This document shows, piece after piece, positions 23,447 through 34,976 of a DNA stretch of 64,000 nt; position 1 is the stretch's first letter, and each line of letters starts with the position of its first letter. Source of the DNA: Podospora bellae-mahoneyi (taxonomy: Eukaryota; Ascomycota; Sordariomycetes; Sordariales; Podosporaceae). A model generated the notes under the pieces. That model worked only from the letters and a program-made list of their open reading frames with translations. It had not been told where the DNA came from and searched no databases. The DNA is taken from assembly GCF_035222275.1 (NCBI RefSeq), contig NC_085882.1, positions 565,501 to 629,500 of the forward strand, given 5' to 3'. Position numbers and translations under genes: made by a program.

Positions 23447-25842
23447 CAAAGGAAAGAGCGAAATCACTTCGTGGCGTTGAACATTGGTCTTAGCCCTATG
23501 TCCGTCGGAACAACAGGGCGGCTCAGCCGAAACAAACGCTGCTCCGGACGTGCAATCCTCACTTGAGAGCAAGCCCATCTGCATCTGCAACGCTGACGTG
23601 TCGTCAAAACGTGCACGCTTCTAGAAGAAGGCTATTGCAGGGCAGGACAAGTCGACGACATTTTGGACGGCTCCCTTCATAGCCATATACAGCGAGGCTC
23701 GACAATCATGGAGTGAGGGTCAAGTTCTCGATGATGGTGTTGATGATATTGATGGCCCTCCCGTCTAGCTCCAGGTCACTTTCTGTCTGCTACTGGTAGG
23801 TAGAGGAACCTATCTGTGTCTGGACGGACGGGGAGGAGGCACGGTACTCGAGAGGCTTGGCGCCCCTCCGGCGGTACTGGCCTAACCGGGCCGCAAAGCC
23901 GGACCGATTTGAATCTGGCACTCCACAGCGGCACCTTGCGCGATCTGAAAATATGGCATGGAGACAACCATGGGCCGACGCATATCCTCCGAGTCGCTTC
24001 TGGTATCAAGCTCCGCACAGATGCGCTAGGTTCCAGCCAACGTTGTATTCTCGACCCAAGCAGAAAGCCAGCGTCGTCCACGGTTCTCTCACGATCCCGG
24101 CTTTCAAATTTCATGGATTGCATATGCAGGAGAGAGAAACGAGCCATCGAAACGCGTCTTGGCGCCGTGCAGACAAGACAGGCCACAGGCGATCGGCGCG
24201 GCAGGCAGAGGCGAGCAGCCTAATATGCCACGTTGAAATCAGCCAAAAGTCCATCAATTTGGCCGATACATGCCGGTCCCTGCCCAGATAGCAAAAACGT
24301 ACTATCGTGCCAAAGAAACGGGATGCTCGCCCGGGACGGAGGCTGGGGGAAAGAGGTAGAAGCCACCAAGAAACCATCTACAGCACCACACACCCACAAC
24401 TACCCCAGAGATATCGAGGGTAAATGGCAGTCCCGGGAGTGGCCCCCTTAGCAGCATACACGAAGGCGGGCCAACAGCGGGTAATGTTCTTCGCGCCTGG
24501 TGGTGCCGCCATAGGCGATGCTCTTTGTTCTCGCGCAAGCGCTCGCGCGGTAGCTACTCTGGGGGCTGTAGTCGTGCCCGCTGGGGATTCGATCATTCAC
24601 CCTCCACCTCGGCAAGGCAGGCTCATGCAAGCTGGAGGCGAGGCCTGCTGGTCCGCAGCGGCCAGGGCCACAACCTCATGGCCGTGGTGACGGTCGAGGA
24701 AAGCACACCCGGTAACATGTGAAGTGGGGGTTCTCGTGCTGCTACTGACCTCACTGACCTATCTTTTTGCCTCGTAGGCTCTCTCGAAGCCGTCATCTCA
24801 GATGAAGACATCACTATGGTCTGCCTGTCCGGGCACTCGCCCCTAGCTAGGAACCGGAACACCTCCAGAAGATCCCAGTTCAGTACAGCTTAAGGTCCAA
24901 CAGTTTTCTCAAGCTATCTGATGTAGCAGCAGCCCTCGCTATAGTCTGTTCTTCCGGGACCAGGCGGAGCTGCACAGTTGGCATGTTTCATATGGGATAA
25001 GAGGGGAGAAAACACGGAGACATCTGCATGCCTCTCCGGCGCGGCTGGGGAAGGAGGCAGCTGGCGATCTTCTCCTGCTCTCTGGTGGTTGAATTTGCGA
25101 GAGCACCTGCAGGTCGACAATTTGATCCCCGGCATTTGATACTCTCTTCCTCGGCCATCATCGTGGTGGTTGTGCTCATGGGTGGCGATATGAGTGCACC
25201 GGCTTACGTCTTTGGACCATGTCCTGTGATATTTCATGACAGTCTCGAGCAACAGGGCAATACTGGAATATGCCCTGACGAGAGCCTCGGGTGCCTCATT
25301 AGGATGCCTCATTTCTACACAAGTTATCAGCTTATGCATCGAGATGGGAAGGATGGGGGATCTTGTGAACGGGGCCTCTATTCTATTAACCGACCCGTTG
25401 AAAGGCCGTGGGACAGTAAAGACAGAACCCCGTGTTGGATCCCAGGCCATTTTTGAGGCCTGTGCCGTATAGAAGAGTTGTCGAAGTTGGGGTCTTCATT
25501 CCGGGCCCGATGTTGTTGAACAGGCAAGGCCGGTCGTTGATTCGGAGATTTACGCATCTCGCGAGCCAACGAGATCAGAAACCGCAGGATTGCCCAGCAC
25601 AAAAGATATCTCCTCATTTTGGTGCTCCGACTTCCACATTGGTGATCACACAAAATGACAGCATTTAGTCAACGGCCACAACTACGGCTGGCTGTGTGTT
25701 GATGGAAATGACGTTCTGATAACTCGAGAGTATACATAAACAGACTCGGCTTCTGCCGGTGGGCGAGTAATCGGTTGTCAAAACTGAGATCAGCGCCCCT
25801 TGTCTGGGGGGGAGGTTCGCTAATCGGCAGTCAAAACCGTTT

Positions 25843-26343
25843 TTGTCGGCTCCAATTGCATTGGCGAGGGTTCGAGAGGAAATCCGGAACTTGGGCACCA
25901 TGAGCCGTCTGAAGTCATCAGAACCGGGTCCCTGTGTGGCACCGTTGACCATGGTCGAGCAATTCCTGGCTCAGGTGGTCAGGATGTTGGAGCCTTGGTT
26001 TGGCCTGCCTCAGCGAGCAGCTCATTTCACCTCCAATCTCAATTTTCATCTCAGATTCTCACTCAGAGTCTTTTTCCTTTTCCATTTTCAGCCTTCGGTC
26101 TCGGTCGCGCGGTCGCCTTGCATCCACCTCACCTCCTCCGACCTCCCCGACACGGCCACTTATTGCACACCTTCTTTTTACGGAGGAGGCTTGAATTACA
26201 CGAGGGCCTGTGCGTCCCCTGCCTCGGCTTTCAAGTCTTGTCTCGAATCTGACATCCCCAGCGACGACTCCAGCCGGGCGGGTATCGAGACTGAGGCACA
26301 AGCATGTCTCTCGTCTTGCAATGAGTCCCGTTCACACGTGTAG
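25843..26343 (+). CDS. Possible cysteine-rich ORF, perhaps a terminal exon
   Basis: An open frame of 166 codons whose last 70 contain six cysteines in a spaced pattern (CIHL, YC, RAC, KSC, QAC, SSC). A strong acceptor-like sequence, pyrimidine-rich and ending ccattttcag, occurs at about 26080-26094, so the segment after it could be the last exon of a small secreted-type protein. The upstream part has no family similarity. Not a recognised gene. Confidence 0.2.
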   Translation: MSAPIALARVREEIRNLGTMSRLKSSEPGPCVAPLTMVEQFLAQVVRMLEPWFGLPQRAAHFTSNLNFHLRFSLRVFFLFHFQPSVSVARSPCIHLTSSDLPDTATYCTPSFYGGGLNYTRACASPASAFKSCLESDIPSDDSSRAGIETEAQACLSSCNESRSHV

Positions 26344-27566
26344 AAAACGTGACGGTTGAGTTTGGACCAGAATAAACGTGTTATTCATGGCCAGTAGCAT
26401 GCGGTAGAGATACTTGATACACGCCAGTCCACATGTATTTTAAGCCGTGGTCCACTCTCGTGTTAACCAAACGTTCAAACGCCCAAACGGTCTCGCTTGT
26501 TATCCCCAGGATCCACACCGCTGATCCACTCGTTCATGCTTCGACATCGAACTTGCTCGCTCGCTTCTGCCCGTGCCGGCTCCAGCGAGGGAAAGGGGGC
26601 AAGCGACCTTGATCTCTTTTCCCCAAGGCCACCGTCTTGGGCAGTGAGGACGACGATAGCAACCTGCTGTAGAGTGACCAGAGGGCACACTACTATATGC
26701 AACGATGAGCAGGAGGGGGTATAGTTGGGGCTGTGGTGTATGGGCAGCTGTGGTTACTGGTCGCAATTCATGCCTCTGCCGCCCCCATTGGAGAAGAGGT
26801 CCACTTCATTTTCCAGCGTCACCGATCCTAGCCAGGGGGAAAGTCAAAACAGCCTGTTTGGCCTGGGTCACCGTTAAGTGAATTCTGCCCCACGGTCTAT
26901 GCAGCCGGGGATCACAGGAGGGGGGCGGCTCAGGGGGAAAGAGGGCAACAGAAGAGAGGGAGGCAAAAACGGTCGTGTTAAGCTTCTTTTTGGTCGCACA
27001 AGAGACGCCGCCCTTGTGCTGGCTGGAATTCATCGAAGCCAGGGATCGCGCCGACGGCAGAAGCGAGCGATGGACAGGCGACGAGATCGTTAAGGCTTCT
27101 TCCCCCGGGCCCCAGCGGCCCCCCCCCCCTCCCCTCTCCCCAGGCCCCGTTAAAAGGCCCGTACGCCGCACAGCCAAGAACAAGGGGGTTGGGCCGGGGA
27201 CCTTGGAGAGGGTGCTGCGGGAAAATAGTGACCAGCAAGGAACCAGGTAATGCAGCGCGCAAAGCATGCGGGTTCGAGGTCGCTTCGTGGTCGCTTCTTG
27301 TCAGTTGCTCACAGCAGAACAGTAGCAGAAGCGCGCATTTGCAGCTTCCCACACTCCCCTGCGCGCAGGCCAGAAAAGCACAGGCCCGCCAATCTACAGA
27401 GAGACGTATCGTTGAATTTCTCGAGAGCAGCCACACACACCCAACAACAGGCAGGTCCATCAGTCGACGCAGGAAACCCGGCCCAGGGTCGCGTTCATCC
27501 CCCTGGTCGCTTTTTTTTAGGGTCAGGAATCGTGGCTCCATAAAAAAATCTAATTAAATTCCCAGC

Positions 27567-30500
27567 ATGGCTCAATCCCCCGAGTCACCCCAGTTGCGAC
27601 TGCAGTCGTCTCTGGATTCGAATCCCGTAAAGCCGCGCGTGCTGCCAAATATCAACACGCTCGACGAGCACCTCCAGTCCCTACCGACCCTACCATCATC
27701 CCAACAGCTGCCCCAGCCGTCACAATCCTCACGACCCTCAGAGCCCTCACAGCCCTCACAGCCCTCACAACACCACCACCCGCGCTTTTGGACACCACCA
27801 CCGCCGACACCATCACAGGCACAGGCACAGACACAGACACAGGCACCACCGCCGTCCCAGACGTCACAGCCTGCCAGTCTGCCAGAGAGCACCAGTGCCG
27901 CCACTAGCTCCAGCACCACCAACGGCGGAGGACGCGGCGGTGAGAAGGACGCAGCCGATGAGAGCTCGACCGTGAAACATAGTAACACCTACCATCACGC
28001 GCCGGGAGCCAGCCCTGCCGCTGCCGCTGCCGTTGCCGTCGGTGCAGCAGAGAATTCGATGCACCAAGTTCGGGGCAATCAGTACGAGGCGCGATACAAC
28101 GGCGACGCGCCAATGTTGACCGCGTCCATGATGTCCAACTCGCAGCCACTCCCCGGGCCTCCCCGCCAACCTGTCAGCTATGCCAGCTCGATGCCCTACC
28201 ATCCCGACAGCCTACCGCCGACATCGCACTACCCGTATCCGCCGCAGGCCGTTCCGCCTGCCGATCCTTACCGACCGACGCCAACGTCCCTTCCCAGCAT
28301 GCGAACCCTCGATCACGGACACGGGCACGGGCACGGACACGGACACGGGCAGCCACAGCCGCCACCACAGCACCAGCACCAGCAGCACGGTATGGCGCTG
28401 GGTGGCCACATGGTAGCCCCAGTGGCCCCGGGCCCGTCAGGCTTGGGATATCACTATGTCCACCCACATGTTTATGGTCTTCCCGACCCCTCTGCCGCCG
28501 GCATGCGCTTCGCGATCGCGCCTGGCCTGGCGGCCGACCCGCGCATAGCCATGAGCGGAGGTAGACACAAAAAGGTACCGGAGAACCGGAACAGGCCCCT
28601 GATACCCCGGGATGAGTCGGCCTGCTGACTATGAGCTTTTCGTTATGGCTGACAGGAGATCAAGCGACGAACGAAAACCGGCTGTTTGACATGTCGCAAG
28701 CGCAGAATCAAGGTGCGTAGACTCCCGTTTAACAGTTGACATTTTTCCTTTTTACGCCCTTTGGATTGCGGTAGTTGGGGGGGGGCGTCTTTGGGGGAGG
28801 GGAGGGGCGCTGGTGTTGTCGTGGTTGGCTGGCGTTGGACAGAGAACGTTGTTGGGTAGACATTTGGAGTTGCCTTTAGCGCAGAAACCTATGTCTGCGG
28901 CTTTGTGGTTGGCAACAAGCGCTGTCCGATTTCTCGGGTTAACTTGATGCTTTCGCTTGTGATCGCTTGGAGCAGCTCACCCGCCGCCTGACGTCGGGGC
29001 TATTCCAAAGCGAGCAAACCAGCGAGCCAGCCATCCTTCCACACGTCACTTCCCGTTACCGACGGCGCTTGGACAAGACCCCGAATTTTCGGCTCCAACT
29101 GCTTTTCTCCCTGGCGAACCCCCCCTCAATCAATCACACACACATTCTGTATACATCCGCACTGTTTCCAACCCCCAAACCCAAACCTGCTCGGCTTCTA
29201 ACGTGACATTTCTCTGATGTAGTGCGACGAGGGACATCCGACGTGCAACAATTGCAAAAAGTCGAAGCGCGAGTGCCTGGGCTACGATCCCATCTTCAAG
29301 CAGCAACCGGGCCCAAGCGCCATCCAGCCTGCCCCGAACAACCAGCAGCAACCCTCGACACCGTCCACGCTCGCGTCCCCCGCCCCGACTGTCCTGTCGT
29401 CCTCCACCACGCACGCCTACCCTCCCCCGACCGCGACGACAGCCACATACCCGCTCCCGCCCGCTCCAAGTGTTGCATTTGACTCCCCTGCATCCGCAAC
29501 CCCACAGAGCATCAAGGCCGACCAGGCATACGACTACTCGGCGGCTATCGACCCCGCTCTCCAAGCTGCGGAAGCCTCGAGCACGCCTGCATCTCACTAT
29601 CAGCAGCATATCAAGACTGAGGGGGGCATATCCCACACCGTTGGTGACAAGAACAATTTGAGAGGTGGCACCCCATCCTCCCCTTCCACCCTGCCTGCGC
29701 TTGCGCAGACTCACTCGCGGGAGATCATGTCGGCTCATACAAGTTTTCCAGCAAAGAAGATGAAGGTCGATGAGCTGATAGCACTTGGGGGCGCCTTCCC
29801 CCCAACCCCCAGCTCGCCCCCGTCCCCCGAAACTATCGACGAGATGACCAAGCTGTACTACGAGGTCTACGTTCCAGGTCTGACGCTCTTTTTCGAGACG
29901 CAATGGTATGATATCGCAAAGGACCGGATCGCGACGGTTCTCTCTGCCGCCACGCTCCCCAACGGCCAACCGCTCGTTTCTCTTTTCGCTTCCTTTGTCG
30001 ACTCCATCTCCAAAATCCACGGCACCGACCCGAGCAATATGGTAGCCTCGGGCCATCTTGAAACGTGTGTGATTTGGGCACTCGCTCGGCTGCCGCTGCT
30101 GCCCTCTTTGAATACTGCCCACCCACCTTCAGCATCAAACACTCCTGGGCGGGATTCGAACGAGGCATGCGGTCGTCTACGTGTCTTCGAGACGCTCATC
30201 TCCGGAGAAACGCTAGAGAGCAATCCTTTGACACCACCGGCAGCCAGCATGAGCCCATCACAAAGGAGCGAGCTGGAATTTTGGTTTCATCTGGCGCAGT
30301 ACCTTTTGCACACGCATGCCCCATCTTCTGGATCTAGTACTCGTGAACATCTTCTTGGTCTCATGAGGTCTCTGCTGGATGGTCGAGAAAATCGTGATGT
30401 GATTTACAGCATTGTGGTGCTCCGCGAGTTTACCCAGCGTTGGGACGCTGGCCCGAACGAGCGAAATGTGGGAGCGCATTTAGAAGAGTCGGATCCGCGC

Positions 30501-30650
30501 AGCAAGCTCGCAGTTGCCACGCGGTTCATTCGAGACGAAGCTGCCTCAACGGGCGGGACGACAAATGTTGTGCGGCGTCTTTCCGATCTGGCCTATCGAG
30601 CATTTGTTCGACCTGGTGTCAACGTCAACAGAACCGGCAGGGGTGGTTAG
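27567..30650 (+). CDS. Zn(II)2Cys6 transcription factor
   Basis: Three exons, 27567-28574, 28656-28712 and 29223-30650, encode 830 residues. Exon 1 codes a 336-residue, low-complexity N-terminal region rich in Pro, Gln, Ser and His (including a run of His-Gly dipeptides). Exon 2 is only 57 nt and carries the first half of the zinc cluster (TGCLTCRKRRIK); exon 3 supplies the rest (CDEGHPTCNNCKKSKREC). Together they form CX2CX6CX6CX2CX6C, which binds two zinc ions and DNA. The C-terminal region (EMTKLYYEVYVPGLTLFFE onward) resembles the fungal transcription-factor regulatory domain of the Fungal_trans_2 type. The target genes are unknown. The introns are 81 nt and an unusually long 510 nt, the second interrupting the cluster directly before the third cysteine. 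Confidence 0.92.
28300..28352 (+). repeat. Cacggg/cacgga tandem repeat encoding (His-Gly)n
   Basis: Six-base units cacggg, cacgga and variants repeat in frame, giving a HGHGHG run, preceded by aspartate and followed by a Gln/Pro/His stretch in the activator-like N-terminal region. Confidence 0.75.
28713..29222 (+). other. 510-nt intron inside the zinc cluster
   Basis: The donor GTGCGT follows the codons for RRIK and the acceptor GTAG precedes the third cysteine. The position is common in fungal zinc-cluster genes, but the length is about seven times that of most introns here. It contains a G-rich tract (about 28775-28810) and no open frame that joins the flanking exons. Confidence 0.75.
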
Positions 30651-31502
30651 TATTCATGGGTGGAAGGTATCAGCCGCCTCTTTTTCTACCAGCCTCGCAC
30701 GCTTATAATTCGCCGTCTGTATCAAGGGTTCAGCTGGTGCCGGTCCGTCTATCACGCGCTTCGGTATTTTTTCTGACCGCAAATCACCATCCCACGGCAG
30801 TTTGATGACGGCCTGGGTCTTTCCTTGTACAATACGTTTTGTGGGATTTCTTAGGGAAGCGGAAGAGGGGATATCTCGTCGGGTTGCTGTCTGCTGTCGA
30901 CGAAATCGTTCTCTGAACAGAAATGAAGAAGAAAAAAAAAAGGGGGTGTCGGAGGCTAGCATAGTCCTGCATTTGGGCGTGGGGTGCACAAGGAGTTTCA
31001 TGGGGCTGCAAAAACTTGATATAAAAGAAAGCTGCATCTGGTGGCAGGCGGTGGAATCTGCATTTTCTCTCTTTCTCTGCTTGCATACAACCTGGCGTTC
31101 TTCTCAGTGGGAGCCAAGGTGAAGCGGTCTCTTACATTTTAGATTTTCAAACATTGTAGAATCTTTCAACTACATACTGGCTAAATACATTGAGCTTCGC
31201 GGCGGAAGGGTGCAGGAACTTCGATCCCGTCCCCGTGTCTTCGTTTGTTCAGATGTGGTGGACTTTTTGCCTCAGCCTGATGAGGCCTTTTTATATCATG
31301 TGTGTGAACTTGACAGTTTGGTCTATAGAGGACGAGACGGCAACCACGCCAGCTTGAGGTTTTCTTCCGTAATTTCGTGAGAGAAATTTACTCCAGCACA
31401 AAAGATGGCAACATGCTTCCACAACTACTACCGACTCAACGATGCGCTCCGGTTGGCCATGACAATATGCAAGAAGAGACTCATTCTCAACTATCCTCAT
31501 TT
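30651..31502. other. Convergent 3' region of the zinc-cluster gene and the dehydrogenase gene
   Basis: Non-coding gap between two stop codons, with an A-rich tract near 30920-30945. No other feature was seen. Confidence 0.5.
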
Positions 31503-32597
31503 CTACCGTTCCATGCTCTTCTGCTCCGGCACGATACTCCGCAAACGACCAGATTCAACAGCCATGCGCACATTGCTAATCGCCCATTCTTCCATCTTAG
31601 TCTCCGTCTCGACGGTAAAGGTTCCCATGTGTGGGACCAGAAGGACGCGGGGGTTGGCCAGCAATCCAGGGTGAACATCCGGCTCGTTCTCATACACGTC
31701 CAAGCCGGCAGAGCTAACATGTCCAGAATCAAGAGCTTCCACCAGCGCTGCTTCGTCCATGACAGCCCCTCTGGCCGTGTTGACTATGACGACGCCTGCC
31801 TTCATCTTGGCAAACTCGTTTCGCGAGATGATGTGACGGGTTTTTGGGTTCAGGGGCAAGTTCAAACTGATGACGTCGCTGCCAGCCAGCAAAGTGTCGA
31901 AATCAACATATTCAGCCCCAATCTCCTTCTCGATATGAGCATCCAGCCTTGTTCTGTTGTGGTATCGGATCTGCATACCAAACACCAGCGCCTTCTTGGC
32001 CATGTTGCGGCCGATACCGCCCATACCTAAGATGCCGAGGACTTTGCCCTGGGGATCGTGTCCCAGCGGTGGGAGGGTCTTCCCGCGCCACTCCCCTGCT
32101 CGAAGAGAGGCCATGCCGACGGCCACGTTTCTCAGAGCTCCGAGAAGGAGGAAAATCCCCATGTCGGCCGTGGCGTCGTCCACCGCCGTCGGGGTGTTGG
32201 ACACATGGATGCCGCGAGCGGTACAGGCGTGGACGTCAACCTGATCATATCCGGCTCCGTTGTGGCACAGGAAACGGAGGGAATCCGGGAGTGCCTGGAG
32301 CAGTTCGCCATCTATTTTGCCTGTCACTTCGAAGCTGTCGAAGGTGCGGTAGGCGGCAACGCAGCCGTCAAAGGCTCCAGAGGATGCTTCCTGGATGAAG
32401 TCGGCTCGGTTGTTCGACTTTGGCGTCAAGATTTGAGCTATCTCGCCTACGGCTTCCCACGATGACTGGGCACTGTGCGGTCGTCCGTGAGCATACATCT
32501 GGGGCTGCCAAAGGAATGCGACAGAGAACGAAACTTACTGCTCAATTACGCCTAGCAAGAGCACCTTTGGTCGGCCTGCACTTTTAGAAGAGGCCAT
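31503..32597 (-). CDS. D-2-hydroxyacid dehydrogenase (glyoxylate/hydroxypyruvate reductase type)
   Basis: Two exons, 32597-32539 and 32472-31503, encode 342 residues; the 66-nt phase-2 intron joins KVLLLGVIE to HAQSSWEAVGEIAQIL. The acceptor CGCACAG was chosen over the upstream CCCCAG because it restores the conserved N-terminal sequence. The Rossmann motif GILGMGGIGRNMA and the catalytic residues are present: Arg in NTARGAVMDE, Glu in DVYENEP and His in VPHMGTFT. The family reduces 2-oxo acids such as glyoxylate, hydroxypyruvate or branched oxo acids with NAD(P)H; the true substrate is not clear from sequence. No targeting signal is evident, so a cytosolic location is likely. Confidence 0.93.
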
Positions 32598-33438
32598 TGG
32601 GACGTGGTCGTCGGCGGGAGTACTAGCTAGAGTTGGTCTGGCGAACGTCTCTATTCTGATTCAGATTGAGAGGCTGGCTGTCGAGCTTGCAAGTTCATCC
32701 ATCTCTTGCAAGGTTTCCGCCAGGCACATCGACTGCTGCCATTGGTTGTAGAGGTGACGGGGGCTAATTCTTGTCCCGTGATTGATGAGAGATAAGAGCC
32801 TCAGCTATTGGCGATATTATCAGTAGAACATGGCGTGCCAGTAATCGTACCTGCCACTACACCAAACAACAGCGGAACTGTCGACTCGGTTATTCCCGAT
32901 GCTACTACATTTGGCAGCCGTGACGAGTACTGATGACATGTTGAGTAACACACACCCACGCAGCCGCTCAAGTTGCGCCAGAAATCACACCGTGTACAAA
33001 GTATACACACAAAAAGGACTGGGTATTTTATTGTGTTGTCCCTCTATTCGCAAGACCTCGGTTGACGGGGTCGTGTCCTCTAACCGTCCCTTCTCTCTTC
33101 TACTTTTCTCGCCATAAGATGTAGGCGCTCCAGCGCCCCAATGTTTAACGCCTGCCAGTGTGGGTGTGGGTGGATATCATGAGCCAAAGCCAACGCCGTA
33201 CTTTTTGTTGAAAATGCGTACCATGCCCCCAGCCATTTTTAAGTTACCCTGCCCAAACCCTAGATGAATCATGCAAGTCATGCCTGTTGAAAACAATGCC
33301 CCAAAACCCCATTACATGCCGTCAAGACCTGTCCAAGATCGGTGTTGTTGAACGAGATCCCTGGTAGAAAGCCCAGTGTCCCCTGGTAACCACTGCAGGT
33401 TTGCGGAACACAAGATATATTAGAAAAGGGAAAGGAAA
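32598..33438. other. Promoter of the dehydrogenase and 3' flank of the SAH hydrolase
   Basis: Both neighbours are transcribed leftwards. No gene, RNA or repeat was recognised; short frames lack similarity. Confidence 0.5.
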
Positions 33439-34892
33439 TTAGTAGCGGTAGTGGTCGCTCTTGTAAGGACCCTCAACGTCGAGGCCGAGATACTCAGCCT
33501 GGACGCTGGTGAGAGTCTCAAGTTCGACGTTGACGTGGTCCAAGTGAAGACGGGCAACCTCCTCGTCGAGGATCTTGGGGAGGACGTAGACCTTCTTCTC
33601 GAGCTTGCCACTCTTGGCGAACTCGACATACTTCTTGGCGAAAGCCTCATCGTTGTTCTTGAAGAGCATGATCTGAGCGAGCACCTGGTTGGTGAAGCTG
33701 CACGACATGACGAAAGAGCTGTGGCCAGTGGCGCAGCCCAAGTTGACGAGACGGCCCTCAGCCAAAAGGATGACGTGGCGGCCGTTCTTCATGAGGAAAC
33801 GGTCAACCTGGGGCTTGATGTTCTGGACAGATTGGGCGTTGGCCTTGAGCCAGGCAACGTCAATCTCAACGTCAAAGTGACCGATGTCTAGAAGTTTTGT
33901 AAGCGGCGGAAGATCAAGGACTCAAGGGCATAAGGATCTAAACATACTGCAGACGATGGCATCGTTGGGCATGGCCTCGAAGTGCTTGCCAACCAGAATG
34001 TCACGGCAGCCAGTGGTGGTAACGAAGATCTGGCCGACCTTGGCGGCCTTCTCCATGGTGGTCACCTGGAAACCAGCCATGGCAGCCTGGAGGGCGTTGA
34101 TGGGATCAACTTCGGTGACGAGCACACGGGCACCCATACCCTGGAGAGCGAGAGCACAGCCCTTGCCAACATCACCGAAACCAGCAACAACACCAATCTT
34201 GCCAGCAATCATCACGTCGGTGGCGCGCTTGATGCCGTCAATGAGGGACTCGCGGCAGCCGTACAAGTTGTCGAACTTGGACTTGGTGACAGAGTCGTTG
34301 ACGTTGATAGCAGGAACAAGGAGCTTGCCCTCCTTGAGCATGCGGTAGAGGTGGTGAACACCAGTGGTGGTCTCCTCAGAGACACCGTAGCAGTCGGCGA
34401 GCATCTCGGGGTACTTGGTGTGGACCAGGTGAGTGAGATCACCACCGTCGTCAAGGATAAGGTTCAGCTTCTTGTTGTCCTTGAAGGCAACGAGCTGCTG
34501 CTCCAAGCACCAGTTGTATTCCTCCTCGGTCTCGCCCTTCCAGGCGAAGACCGGCACACCGGTGGCAGCAATGGCGGCAGCGGCGTGGTCTTGGGTGCTG
34601 AAGATGTTGCAGGAAGTCCAGGTAACCTCAGCACCGAGGGCGGTCAGGGTCTCGATGAGGACAGCAGTCTGGATGGTCATGTGGAGGCAGCCAGCAATGC
34701 GGGCACCCTTGAGAGGCTGGTCGGCAGCATACTACAAGGAGAATTAGAGACACTGTGATAATCTTTGAAGACAATGCGAGGTCTAACCTTCTCTCTGGTC
34801 TTCATGAGACCGGGCATCTCGTTCTCAGCGAGCTCGATCTCGCGGCGCCCGAAGGCAGCAAGGGAGATATCAGCGACCTTGAAGTTGGACAT
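33439..34892 (-). CDS. SAH1: S-adenosylhomocysteine hydrolase
   Basis: Three exons, 34892-34788, 34731-33948 and 33887-33439, encode 445 residues; introns are 56 and 60 nt. It hydrolyses S-adenosylhomocysteine to adenosine and homocysteine, relieving product inhibition of methyltransferases. The NAD-binding loop is [15 protein letters not shown]; substrate-site blocks include [40 protein letters not shown] and [19 protein letters not shown] with the catalytic lysine. It ends in the conserved SDHYRY. Codon use is strongly biased to C/G in third positions, as expected of a highly expressed gene. The leader probably contains an intron. The SAM carrier gene lies 5.2 kb away on the same strand. 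Confidence 0.98.
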
Positions 34893-34913
34893 TTTGATGT
34901 GATGTGGGGGAAG

Positions 34914-34976
34914 CTGTATGACGACTGTTGGTTAAAATGAAGCCACAGGATAAGATAGTTTGGTGGTAGAACTAAC
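34914..34976 (-). other. Probable 5' UTR intron of the SAH hydrolase gene
   Basis: On the minus strand a GTTAGT donor (34976) is followed by a TTTTAAC branch-like site and acceptors CAACAG (AG at 34926-34925) and ATACAG (AG at 34915-34914), shortly before the ATG at 34892. The size (52 or 63 nt) matches the other introns. No coding evidence can confirm it. Confidence 0.45.

Larger units (their letters stand above)
22100..27566. other. 5.5 kb region with no convincing gene
   Basis: It lies between the CID2 start and the zinc-cluster gene, and its right part (from about 26.4 kb) should be promoter and 5' UTR of the latter. Composition is like the surrounding euchromatin, not like the AT-rich block, and no repeats or transposon termini were found. 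Many short frames overlap without family resemblance. Two weak candidates (23243-23446 and 25843-26343) are listed separately. Lineage-specific genes, non-coding transcripts or decayed genes are possible. Confidence 0.5.
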
